A DNA stretch of 23,483 nucleotides from Conidiobolus incongruus B7586 (lineage: Eukaryota; Entomophthoromycota; Entomophthoromycetes; Entomophthorales; Conidiobolaceae). The stretch lies in assembly GCA_000697335.1 (NCBI GenBank), contig JNEM01010495.1, positions 1 to 23,483 on the forward strand, read 5' to 3'. Both the position numbers and the translations under genes were made by a program. How positions within the stretch are numbered: position 1 is the first letter of the stretch; every line of letters begins with the position of its first letter. Below the pieces are notes generated by a model. It was given only the letters and a program-made list of their open reading frames with translations. It was not told where the DNA came from and ran no database searches. Positions 1 to 9,712 of this stretch are shown here, piece after piece.

Positions 1-704
1 TTTATTTTATTAATATAATATGATTATTTATTAAAAATAAGATTTTATAAATAAATGATTAAATAAAAAATTAATTATCCTTAATATCTCTATTGATATT
101 AAGTATATTTATTAATATTAAACTAAGACCTAGATAAATTATCATTTATAATATAGATCCTTGGATATTATTTTATAATAATTTTTAAATTATAAATATA
201 TTATTAAATATAATAATACTATTATTATTTATTATATATATAATTATGATTATGTTTTTCCTTTTAAAATATATTAAGTTAGGGTTTAATTAAATAATTT
301 AATATTAATAAATTATAATATATTTGATTTTTATTATAATATAATCATTGAATCATTTAATTCCATTATATTTTATAAATTTTTTATATTTTTGAATTTT
401 ATTATTTAATAAATTTCATATTAAACATATATATATATATATATATCAAGTTTAAATAATTACCATATTATAAAATATGCTATGTAAAATTTAGTTAAAA
501 CATCTAAAATATTGATTTAATTTTAATTATTGATATTATTACTAGTTATTATGATATCAAGGTAAGTTTATTAATATTAACTAATACTTTTATCAATTTT
601 GAATAATAAAAATATTTTTATTGGTTTTACAACTATAATGTTATTATTGAATTCTATTACTATTAGAAATTAAAAATGATAAATTAAAATTAAAGAAATT
701 CTAA
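1..704. other. AT-rich left flank, no gene seen
   Basis: Very AT-rich sequence with stops in all frames and no codon-structured stretch. It contains an (AT)10 microsatellite at about 427-446. It lies just outside the recognisable start of repeat copy A. Weak similarity to the far right flank beyond copy B is possible, but I could not align it with confidence by eye. Confidence 0.6.
427..446. repeat. (AT)10 microsatellite
   Basis: Uninterrupted alternating AT dinucleotides. A simple-sequence tract with no implied function. Confidence 0.9.
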
Positions 705-1395
705 CCTTTAACTTCAGTATGTAAACTTTTACAAAAACTTACTTATTTCAGCCTGTTAATCAAATAAATATATTAAGAGAATTTATCATTTTTATGTTAC
801 TTAAAATATATTATAAATAATAATATCAAAGAAAATCTGTTCTAAAATATTAAATAAGATGAAAACAACAGTTAAAAGAATAAAAGTTATAATTTAAAAC
901 CTTGTAAATAAGATACACAATAAACTTACCTAATAGATTATTGATTAATATCACTTTATCTTGAATCTTGAATTTAAAATTAAAGGATGATAAAAAAAAT
1001 TAAAAATCATATTGAGAATAAAAATGTAAAAACAATGTTAAAATGATCTCATTATAGATTTAATCATTGATTATTCAATAAAACAAGAGAATATCTTTGG
1101 TGAAAGTTAATCATTTGTGATGAGCATTACACAAGCAAAACTCGTAGTAATTGTGGATATTTATTTGCACATTTAACCTGGATCAAGCAAGATTTTCAAG
1201 TGTCCTGAATATCATAAAAATATAGATTATGGCATCAATGCTGTTGAAAATATGCTAATACGCCATCTAACTATCAATCAAGTCAGTCTTCCAGAATTGG
1301 TGTTAGGGCCTACCTCTTTGGGATCTCTGGACTCCATGCAGGACTTGGACAAACGTGTTCAGATTAGATCAACTTTGGACAAGATTAATTGTAAG
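705..1395 (+). repeat. Dispersed repeat, copy A (family unknown)
   Basis: This block aligns to the reverse complement of about 21415-22068 (copy B). Four anchors are colinear: GAGAAT at 777-782 with 22011-22016, ATAAGATGA at 854-862 with 21927-21935, TCTCATTA at 1047-1054 with 21743-21750, and an ungapped 60-nt block at 1267-1326 with 21476-21535 (47 of 60 bases identical). Similarity fades just after 1395, which may be one element end. The 3' part (about 1090-1395) is far richer in GC than its surroundings: 1261-1320 has 27 G/C in 60. Differences in the 60-nt block show no third-codon bias, so no coding constraint is visible. I do not recognise the family and see no terminal repeats or target-site duplication. 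Confidence 0.85.
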
Positions 1396-1398
1396 TGA

Positions 1399-1871
1399 GA
1401 TGAGTTTAATATTTCTCCTAAAAAAATTAAATCACAAATAAATTAATATTATCAATTATGTGATAAAACATTTATAAACGATATAACTCTGACCATATGT
1501 AATTAAGATTATATAAAATATTAAAAGTATTAGTTAAATTATAATACTGAAATTACCGTGATAATAATATTTACTATAACTAAACATATTGTAAAATTAT
1601 TAAAGATAAGTGACTGGTTTTAAATCTAAATATAGATAAGGAATGTAATCAGAACCCATAAAATGAATATAACAATAGCATATAATAAGTAAAGGGTAAT
1701 ATTGAAATAAACTTGTTTCAGGTATATAGTAATATAATTAAGGAATTCGTCACTCTTAAGCCATCATAAATATTGATTACATCATTATTTATACAATATA
1801 CTCTACTTGCTGGATTAAATTAACATATCATCTTTTTTAAAGCCACTTCTATCTTTTTAACTATTGTTAAA
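1399..1871. promoter_or_regulatory. AT-rich 5' region of the TMEM135-like gene
   Basis: No gene is seen. It separates repeat copy A from the start codon at 1872. A TATA-like run (TATACAATATAC) lies near 1791-1802, about 70-80 nt before the ATG, and pyrimidine-rich stretches follow at about 1831-1858. These are plausible core-promoter features, but AT richness makes such matches common. Confidence 0.35.
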
Positions 1872-3902
1872 ATGAGCAACTCAAACAAAGAGGATACCCA
1901 GCAAAATGAAGAACAAAATAGTGATACTAACAGTCAAACGATTAATCCTCATATATATACTCCGGCGACTTCTCAAATAGAGAACCCTTGGAATGATGAT
2001 AATCTATCTAATATAATGGGTATACAGGATTATTTCAATCAACAATATAATACATCAACGCCCAAGCCTTCATTTGAGCCAAAGCTGGATCCTTTAGAAG
2101 ATACTAGTTCCAACTCTCTTACTCAAATAAGAGAACTTACTTTACAGGAGTGCCAGGTAAATGACCTCAGTGAAACTTACAACAGTGCAAAGGACTCGGA
2201 TTTCTCAGAAGGCTCATTTTATATCATTAAAGGGGTTAATATAATGGGATGGAGCGAAATAATTGTTAGAAGCTGTTTTGTGACACCTGTTAAAGTATAT
2301 ATATCACTATCGATCTATTTTTTTATCCCTAAGGCTTATATGATCATAATAAATGAACTACAGCATAAAGGAGTAATGAGAAATCAAACTCTCAGAGATA
2401 TAAAGTATCAATTGACTAAAGCGATAGAGAATCACGTTAATAAAGATAATCATTATGCTGAATATATGAGTGGATGTTTAGGAATGGTTCAACTCTTTCA
2501 GCTAAGTTGGGAAAAGATTCTGTTTGGATTGCAGGAAAGTTCTGTGATCAACTATATTGCTGTCCCTTTGAAAGTAATTCGATATATTTTCCAACTTGGC
2601 CCTGTGAATAAATATAGGGACCTCAATATCTCTATTGCATCGATGTCAGGTGTATTGGGAGCACTAGGCACCTATGGACTAATAGGACTGCCTAATCAAT
2701 TCCTCCAGATTTTGTTATTTTCCCAAAGCTTGGATGTAATTTCTGGATGGATTTATCGTCGATTACTTATTCATAAATTCACTAGTTTGGCTAGACTTTT
2801 GTACAACTATGGAAGTTTTGTATTTACAGCAGTTTGTGGCTATGAATTGTTGACAACATGGATTTGCTATCCTCAGTTCTTATTACCCTCAGTACGTCAT
2901 CTGATTCAATTGATGTTGAAGATAGATGAAGCTGTTATTGAATTTCTTCGAAGTGTTTGGAGAGGTGAGATTTCCTATTTCAGAAATCAAACTTTTAACC
3001 GTCTCTTAGGCACCTATTACACTCGCGTTGGACTTCCTTATTCATTTGGAGATCCTGTCAATGGATTAGTTCCTTGTCAGGCCATCCACAATGGAAAAGC
3101 GATTACTTGTGAATATTTCTGCTGGAGATCGCTGATAAGTCGATTTTTCAAATGTCTCCCTATCTTTCTTACCACATCATTTTTTCCACTTGTAATTAGC
3201 TCTCCAAAATCCTTGTTCAAGTTAAAAAGAGGTTTATCAGAGGATAGATTCAGTCAGTTTGAACATTCCACATTGCTATCCAATGCCAAATTCAATTATG
3301 ACTCAAATGTTAGAATACTAAGTGGGCACTATGGTGTCTACTTCGATCCTAGCGAGGACGAAGAGCAGTTCAACTTTAATAACACTCACCACCCATTGGA
3401 AATTGAAAAGGAAGATGATGAAGTTGAAGGTCGATATCCTGTTAGTTCCATTACTAATGTCAAACAACACTATATTTATAAAAATCTCAAACTCCCCTAC
3501 TTTGTATTTATTATTGCCCAAGCGGTTAAAAAATCTGCCATAGTTGCACTCCTGGTCTCTTTGTTCACATATGGTCTATGTTTTTGGCGAAGTCGAATAG
3601 GATCCATTCTCCAACTCCATCCAAATGTTCGCGATGGCCCTTTCGCTCCCCTCCTAGGATACTGCTTCGGTCTACTCGGATGGAGAACTGAAGTGAGATC
3701 TGAAAGAAGGGATTGGGGATTCAATCTATTGCCCCACGTTCTTTATTCTATCAAGCAAAGGCTAAACATTGCACTAAGTCAGAATATAGAGTTGGTTATC
3801 TTTATTTTATCAATAGCCACGTTAAATACTGGAATAAGGATACGACCCAAATTATTTAAGAATTATCCGTGGGTCCGTTTAATGAAATGGTGGTTAAAAT
3901 AG
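1872..3902 (+). CDS. TMEM135-like multi-pass membrane protein
   Basis: A single uninterrupted 676-residue reading frame; an in-frame TAA at 1821-1823 precedes the first ATG. Residues 1-115 are polar and probably disordered (Asn, Gln, Ser, Glu). The rest alternates hydrophobic segments and loops: about 140-160, 255-285, 312-330, 422-443, 545-572, 592-604 and 640-655. The call rests on the C-terminal half. A Pro-Cys-x3-His-x6-Cys motif (C402, H406, C413) runs into a hydrophobic stretch ending in Pro, which resembles the Cys-rich segment of TMEM135-family proteins. It is followed by the family-like pattern of a basic or serine-flanked helix, a Gly-Leu-rich helix, an Arg-Arg pair (R612, R613), and a last hydrophobic helix before a short basic tail. 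Animal TMEM135 is shorter (about 458 residues) and acts in peroxisomes and mitochondrial dynamics; fungal members are poorly studied. An acidic loop (about 493-519) splits the C-terminal half. Location and function here are inference. An AATAAA lies at 3942-3947, about 40 nt past the stop. Confidence 0.68.
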   Translation: MSNSNKEDTQQNEEQNSDTNSQTINPHIYTPATSQIENPWNDDNLSNIMGIQDYFNQQYNTSTPKPSFEPKLDPLEDTSSNSLTQIRELTLQECQVNDLSETYNSAKDSDFSEGSFYIIKGVNIMGWSEIIVRSCFVTPVKVYISLSIYFFIPKAYMIIINELQHKGVMRNQTLRDIKYQLTKAIENHVNKDNHYAEYMSGCLGMVQLFQLSWEKILFGLQESSVINYIAVPLKVIRYIFQLGPVNKYRDLNISIASMSGVLGALGTYGLIGLPNQFLQILLFSQSLDVISGWIYRRLLIHKFTSLARLLYNYGSFVFTAVCGYELLTTWICYPQFLLPSVRHLIQLMLKIDEAVIEFLRSVWRGEISYFRNQTFNRLLGTYYTRVGLPYSFGDPVNGLVPCQAIHNGKAITCEYFCWRSLISRFFKCLPIFLTTSFFPLVISSPKSLFKLKRGLSEDRFSQFEHSTLLSNAKFNYDSNVRILSGHYGVYFDPSEDEEQFNFNNTHHPLEIEKEDDEVEGRYPVSSITNVKQHYIYKNLKLPYFVFIIAQAVKKSAIVALLVSLFTYGLCFWRSRIGSILQLHPNVRDGPFAPLLGYCFGLLGWRTEVRSERRDWGFNLLPHVLYSIKQRLNIALSQNIELVIFILSIATLNTGIRIRPKLFKNYPWVRLMKWWLK

Positions 3903-4210
3903 CTGAAATTTCAAAAATTTCTCTAATACCATATATATGCTAATAAACTATAACTTATATTTTATGTAATCTTTCTACCATATTTAACCTAAAATACTGG
4001 TCAAATTTCATTTAAATTTTCATTATCCAGGAATTATTATTATATATAATAGCAATTTCAGCTATCCGAATTATCTTAATTTAAAAATGAGATAATACAT
4101 TTAAATGTTAGTATATTTTGAACTATTAATGTCAGTGTATATTTATTAAACTGTCAATTATTTACTATTTAAAATGATTAATATTAAAAATAATTATAAT
4201 ATTAACCATC
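3903..4210. other. Convergent 3' spacer
   Basis: AT-rich spacer between two convergent genes. It must hold both 3' ends; AATAAA at 3942-3947 on the plus strand is a likely poly(A) signal for the upstream gene. Nothing else is recognisable. Confidence 0.5.
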
Positions 4211-4606
4211 TTAATATAAAAGGTAAAAAATCATATTCATAGAGGTCAGAGCAACAAATGTATTCATAATAGATGAATCTAGCAAAGGATTTGATGTGCT
4301 TGATTTCGAAGATGAATTATTTGATCCACTTAATTTACTAGAGCTTGAAGCGGAATTTGAGTTCTGAGATGCTTGTGAATTATGTGTAGGATGTGGTGAA
4401 GCTGAAGCAATGATAGAACTAACAATTCCAGATGCTTGAGGTTGGTTATTTGCTACACTTTGAGCAATACTGGTAACTTGATTCGCCAATCCAGGGTTTA
4501 CACTGTTAAGCTGATCTAAGATTCCATTTGCTTTGTTGATCCATTCTTGGTGATTATTTTGAGCAAAAATAATACAGCACAAAGCGCTAATCATTAAGAT
4601 TTTCAT
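4211..4606 (-). CDS. Small secreted Ser/Asn-rich protein, probably GPI-anchored
   Basis: 131 residues in one exon. Residues 1-15 form a signal peptide (Lys2, a hydrophobic core, then Ala15 before Gln16). The mature N-terminal part (about 16-66) is predicted helical, with Asn, Gln and small hydrophobic residues. Residues 67-112 are Ser/Asn-rich, a likely O-glycosylated stalk. Residues 117-131 are a hydrophobic tail ending at the C-terminus, and small residues near 105-112 (Ser, Asn, Asp) could serve as the GPI attachment site. This layout is typical of fungal plasma-membrane or cell-wall GPI proteins. The only cysteines (C10, C11) lie in the signal peptide, so no disulfide fold is expected. 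I recognise no named family. A TATA-like element sits about 60 nt upstream of the ATG. It is convergent with the TMEM135-like gene. Confidence 0.75.
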   Translation of the reverse strand: MKILMISALCCIIFAQNNHQEWINKANGILDQLNSVNPGLANQVTSIAQSVANNQPQASGIVSSIIASASPHPTHNSQASQNSNSASSSSKLSGSNNSSSKSSTSNPLLDSSIMNTFVALTSMNMIFYLLY

Positions 4607-6559
4607 AGTGTTTGGGTCTAGGGTATTAGAATTAAAGTATAAGTTGAAAAGGATATGTGATGTTAATATATAGTATTAGTGGATTGAAGGAGTAGGGTAT
4701 CAAAGTGTATTCGGTGGAATTGGGGCTCATGAACTCCTTATACAAATATAGTAATCCTCAATAAAATTTCGAACTAATTTTCTCATAATACATTTTTAAA
4801 TTTGGCCACTGTTTTCATTATTAATTCTATTAACTTTTTTTAGCTAATAGTATTGGTTTTGTAAATAATCAATACATCATTAAAATCCAAGGCTATATAA
4901 ATGAGATATATAATTAATCTTCACTTTTAATTCTAAATTGATTCTTTTAAATTGTTTGTTGATTTAAAGTATTAATAATTTTATTTTGTTATTAATCAAA
5001 AATAGTTGATATTTGATATACTCAAGATCAAGTGTAAATGTTTAGATATATTAATACAAACTATTGAGAAATTATTTTGCCCAATTTGGAAATTTTTTAC
5101 TAATGGACCATGTTTTGATTTCATTTAATTCAACTAGACTGAGTATAATCATTAAACTTTACTAACAAAAAATGACTTAAATAGATAACCAAACTCCGCA
5201 TTTCAATATGCTCAACATGTCATACAATATTTAACCACATAGAAAGCAAATAAATCTTATTATATCTCTAGTTCATTTGTGTACTAAAATAAATTTTGAT
5301 TATGTAGTTCTATTACATCATTGATAGTTTATCTTTAATGATTCATATAAAATTTCATTATTTGCCATTAAAATGTCAATTAAATATTTTATCTCTAGAG
5401 AATTTAAGAATAATGTAACTGATTCAATAAGACATCAATAATATACAACCTATTTATATAACGTCAATAAACTTAGAATTAATTTAGTTTTTCTAACATA
5501 ATTAGAAACCAATATTTCTGATTAATTTTTGAAAATGATTTTTTCGGAATGGATGATATATAATTAGATTTCTAATAGTTTTCATAAAAGTATATATTTC
5601 AAGATATAATTCTTTAGCTTTATTTTCAATTTAATATTCAACATGATATTCTTGACAATAATGAGTTAGTGAATGAAGTTCTATCAATTAATTGTCAATT
5701 TCAATTAAAATCAATTACTATCTGTTGTAGTAAAATTATATTGAATAGAAAAACATTTGACTATATATAAATAAATACAATATATTATCAAAGGCTATAT
5801 TACAACAAGTTATTGAGTCAAAGTTAATAAAAATTTACCTTATAAATGAACATTAGTAATGACAAGTAAAATTTGAATATGCCATTGGATTCTTAGCTGT
5901 TACAGATTTATTTGTACCCAGATATATTTATCAAAAAGTAATTCATAGGAATATTAAAAATGAAATTAAACACTATAATTTCAAAATCTATTAATTACTG
6001 TTAATAATTTATCTGAAAGTCAACTATTCTCAACAACTTTGCTTTTCTATTGTATTTCAAGAATGAATATAATTTTACAAATATTGTGCTGAATTTTATC
6101 ATATGAATAATTAAACTAATGAAATATAAAATTGTCAGACTTAATAATAGATACAATAAGTGAAAGTTGTATTATATGAAATTGATATTAACAAAACTAC
6201 ATATATCGTTTTAACCAACTTAAATTTAATTGACCCATAATTGTCAACATTGCAAAATCGAGGTCTTTCATTATATGAGATGCAGTTTAAATATCAAAAA
6301 TCAAATGTTTATTAATGAATATATCAAAATTCAAGTAAAATATTCGCATACTAATGATTTCCATATAGGCTAATACAATCGCTTTAAAAAAAATCCGATA
6401 AATATTAAATCTTTCTCAATATTAACAACCCATAATTTTATGATATTAAAAAATAACATAAATTTATGTGAATGGGACAATTCATTGATTAACTTGAATT
6501 CAAATCATTTAATTTCAACTTTATATTGTAATATATAATAATAGATCTAATCAGTAAAA
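4607..6559. other. AT-rich divergent intergenic region
   Basis: Nearly 2 kb between the secreted-protein gene (-) and FIP1 (+), so it must contain both promoters. On the minus strand a TATA-like stretch (ACTATATATTAAC) lies near 4660-4673. The 4680-4740 segment is less AT-rich than the rest and could hold upstream elements for the secreted-protein gene. I see no reading frame, tRNA-like fold or repeat shared with the rest of the window. Confidence 0.5.
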
Positions 6560-8196
6560 ATGGATATGGACGATGAAGATTTATATTTGTATGGAGAAGA
6601 ATCTGCTGTAACCCAAACTGAATCAAAGGATACTGAGTCTATTAGTGAAAATAATCAACAGCCTATTGAAGCCACTGATTCTTCTGAACCTCATATACAA
6701 GATTCAAATAAAGTTCAAGAAGAAAATATAAAGGAATCTCAGCTTGAGCAAGACGCAGATAAACAAACCGATCAAAATAGCAAAGAAGAATCTGAAGAAT
6801 CTGGTGGAGAAGAGGAAAACGACGACGAAGACGAAGAAAGCGATGATGATATTGAATTTGTTTTAGATGTCAACCAAGATGGGGATAAACCTAAAGAAGA
6901 GTAACCATTGCTTTTGTATCCAAAAATAATTACTTACATTTCGGCTTTAGAGAAGCACTTGTTAATTTGAAGCCTGAACAAACTCAAACTTCAGATGCTG
7001 GTATTTTATATTGAATTTCTCAACTATTACATAGCTAAATGATAAATTATCAGAAACAACTAAAGCGCCTGCCATCGATATTAATATCACTGGTACATTA
7101 AATGGAGAAAGTATTCTAGATGTAGATCTCGATGGATTAGAAGAGCAGCCCTGGAGGAAACCTGGTGCTGACATCACCGATTATTTTAATTATGGCTTTA
7201 ATGAGGTCACCTGGAGGGCTTACTGTAACAAACAAAAATCTATGAGAGAGGATTTAAAGAAGAACAAAGGAGTCAATCATGTTGATCAGCCAAATGGTAA
7301 GCATTATGAATATAAATCACTAGAGTTTTTAACAGAATCTCACTCAGGCATTCCTCTTCTTAATTCTATGGATATTCCATTTCATAAAGGCCCAATAGAT
7401 CCATCGTAATGATTAGCATAATTTACAATATTTTGTATAATAATAATGTTGTTTTTTATAGTATGCCATTTATTCCTCCACCTGGTGCCCCCCCATTCCC
7501 GCCTATGCCAATGCTCCCTCCAGTAAGTTTCATATATATGATATTTTGACTTAATATTTAACATAGACAATAGGGAGTGAGACCACCAATATTCTTACCT
7601 CCCAATCGGCCGCCCTTTGATCCTAACCATAGCTCCCAACTAAATAAACTTGGCTCCAATAATGGTAATATCATGTTGCTTATAGCTAAAATAGATTTCT
7701 CATGAATTTGTATTTCAGGCCGAGATCCAAAAGACAGCGATCGATCTCCAATGCGCCCTCCAAACCATCCTCGACCCAGCAATCGTGATTCCAATAAGCC
7801 AAATTCTCCTGGCGGCTCTCGGGATACGAGACTATCCAATCGAGACAGCAGAGATGGTAGAGACAGTCGTGATAGGAATTGGGATGGGAACCGAGATCGG
7901 GCACGTGATAGAGATAGCCACAGAGACAGAGATAGGGATCGAGACAACCACAGTCATAGGGAAAGAGAGCGTGAAAGAGACCGCAGCGTAAATACTCGCT
8001 CAGATAGAGGAAGAGGTGGAAGGGGCAGAGATTTTGAAGGTGATCGTTCCAATCGTCGAAGAGATAGTCCAGAAGGATTGACCACAAGAGAAAGGTAATT
8101 TACTTGTCTAATTTCTATGTACCCTAATAAGTAACTCAAAACAGTAGGAAAAGACAAGTTGAAGAATTAAGTGATCGTTCATATAAGCGTCGCTAA
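6560..8196 (+). CDS. FIP1: Pre-mRNA 3'-end processing factor FIP1
   Basis: Fip1 is a subunit of the nuclear cleavage and polyadenylation factor; it tethers poly(A) polymerase to the complex. Eight exons join in phase: 6560-6900, 6951-7000, 7054-7296, 7348-7405, 7462-7522, 7574-7664, 7719-8094 and 8145-8196, giving 423 residues. All introns are 50-56 nt, GT-AG. Order of parts: a very acidic, Glu/Asp/Gln-rich N-terminus (1-113) of the kind that contacts poly(A) polymerase; the conserved Fip1 motif at about 151-191 (LDVDLDGLE, then [19 protein letters not shown], then TW..YC.KQ); a Pro-rich stretch encoded by exons 5-6; and an RD/RE dipeptide-rich tail with a short RGRGG patch (about 282-407). 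The last residues are basic (KRR). Exon 4 could instead begin at 7336, adding ESHS, but that makes the intron only 39 nt. The tail resembles animal FIP1L1 rather than the short budding-yeast Fip1. Confidence 0.95.
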
Positions 8197-9227
8197 ACTA
8201 TAATTGAATTGTCTAAATCTATTGATTTCAATATTCAATCTAACATTATAGATAGCCCCTATATTAATATGATTTTTCTGTTCACCGTATTTTATTCAAG
8301 TTTTGAATTATTATTACTCTATATTCTCACATTAAGCTATTATTATTTATTCTAGAAATCACTTTCAATATCTATGGTGTAATATCCATTTATATTTATT
8401 TCATTATTTCAAATTATGATATCATTTAATATGGTCTACTTTCACTTTCATTTCAATATATATATTATTGACATGATAATCAACTCACATTGAATATTTT
8501 ATAGTTGATTGATAAAAATTCACTACCAATATATATAGTATACCTTTTGTTTTTAATCTAGTGATAATTTTGAACATATATTGCAATATGTTAACTTGTG
8601 TATATCCTCAAATATTATATAATACAGAAGTACTTGAATTTTATAATTATAACAAATTATATTTTCATATTCATTTATTTTAATCTAGTTATATAAATAT
8701 TAGAGATTTATCACCAATTAAACCAATTTGAAATTATATTTTATTGATAATATTGTATTAATAATTATTTTCACCATTGATTTTATATTAAATATTATAA
8801 AATTTTTATTATATTAATTCAATCATAAAGCAGATAAATATAATCTAATATTATATAAAATATATTTATAATCAAATACTAATTAAAGTATTTTATATAA
8901 ATGATTATAATATTCAAATTTTTATTTTGAGTGAATGGAAATATTATTTTGTTTAAAAGATATATAAGATTTTAATAAAAATAAATGTATTTTGAACTAT
9001 TTTAATGTTAATTAAATCAAAGATTATATAATAATAAAATTAACCTTTATTAGTAATTTCAAATAATTAATTTATAAAAGTCAATAATATTCAAATCATA
9101 GGATTATCAGTGTAATTAAAAATTCCCATAAAATTATACATGTTACTGAAAGGTATAAATTAACCTCATTCGAAATGGGTTTATAATAAAACTGATTATA
9201 ATTTAAATAAAATATCAAATACTTCAA
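8197..9227. other. AT-rich spacer between FIP1 and FMC1
   Basis: About 1 kb between two genes on the same strand, containing the FIP1 3' UTR and the FMC1 promoter. No coding stretch or structured element stands out on either strand; the short frame on the minus strand near 9096-9308 is low-complexity and overlaps FMC1 exon 1. Confidence 0.5.
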
Positions 9228-9712
9228 ATGGTTACTAAACAAATTACTCAAAACCTTTTTAAAAAAATCATTGATCAAGCTACACATCAGGTATTTATTG
9301 ATATTCAAACATTTAATTGAAAATTCTTTTTATACACAAATATTACGTATTACTGTTTTTTGAAGTTGATTATTTATTCATTATAATTATTTTAGTTTAC
9401 TGCCTATAATCCTCAATCTGTGGCTGTACCTTTTTTAACCCAGCATTTTCAAAAACTTGAAAACGATACCTCAGACAAAAAATTAATCCAACAAGGTGAA
9501 GCTATCTTACTCTTTTTACAATCTACAAGGAAGCACCAAGTAATATATACTTTATATTTTAACGTTCTGATAGTTAACAATATTTATAGGAACTTTTAGA
9601 AGCTTATGCTTCAGCTATTCCTGAAGAAGAAAAAATCGAAGCTACAGCTAAAAGAGTTGGTTTACAATTGCCTAAAATGTTTACTGATGAAGAACTTGGA
9701 AATAAACAATAA
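9228..9712 (+). CDS. FMC1: Mitochondrial ATP synthase assembly factor FMC1
   Basis: Three exons join in phase 0: 9228-9290, 9396-9539 and 9590-9712, giving 109 residues. Introns are 105 and 50 nt with GTATTT and GTAATA donors. In yeast, Fmc1 supports assembly of the F1 sector of ATP synthase with Atp12 in the mitochondrial matrix; human FMC1 is a small LYR-superfamily relative. The call rests on the C-terminal half: a helix ending LLFLQSTRKHQ, then an acidic linker, then TAKRVGLQLPK, matching the family pattern of a 'yL..(R)kh..Ll..y' helix followed by 'tA.rVGL.lP'. The N-terminal helix (residues 1-21) is amphipathic and basic and could help import, but the canonical LYR tripeptide is not evident (Leu-Phe-Lys at the equivalent place). 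Total length fits the family (about 110). None of the three exons is long, so the gene is easily missed. Confidence 0.85.

Noticed and set aside
1120-1398. A possible small gene, with or without a short intron and a GTAAGT donor near 1391, in the GC-richer part of repeat copy A
   Set aside because: The same segment recurs inverted at 21415-21700 and the differences between the copies show no third-codon bias, so it behaves as a decayed repeat, not a conserved gene.
7558-8157. Arg/Ser- and Leu/Ser-rich frames on the minus strand and a Thr/Glu-rich frame on the plus strand over FIP1 exon 7
   Set aside because: They are mirror or shifted readings of the RD/RE repeat codons of the real FIP1 exon.
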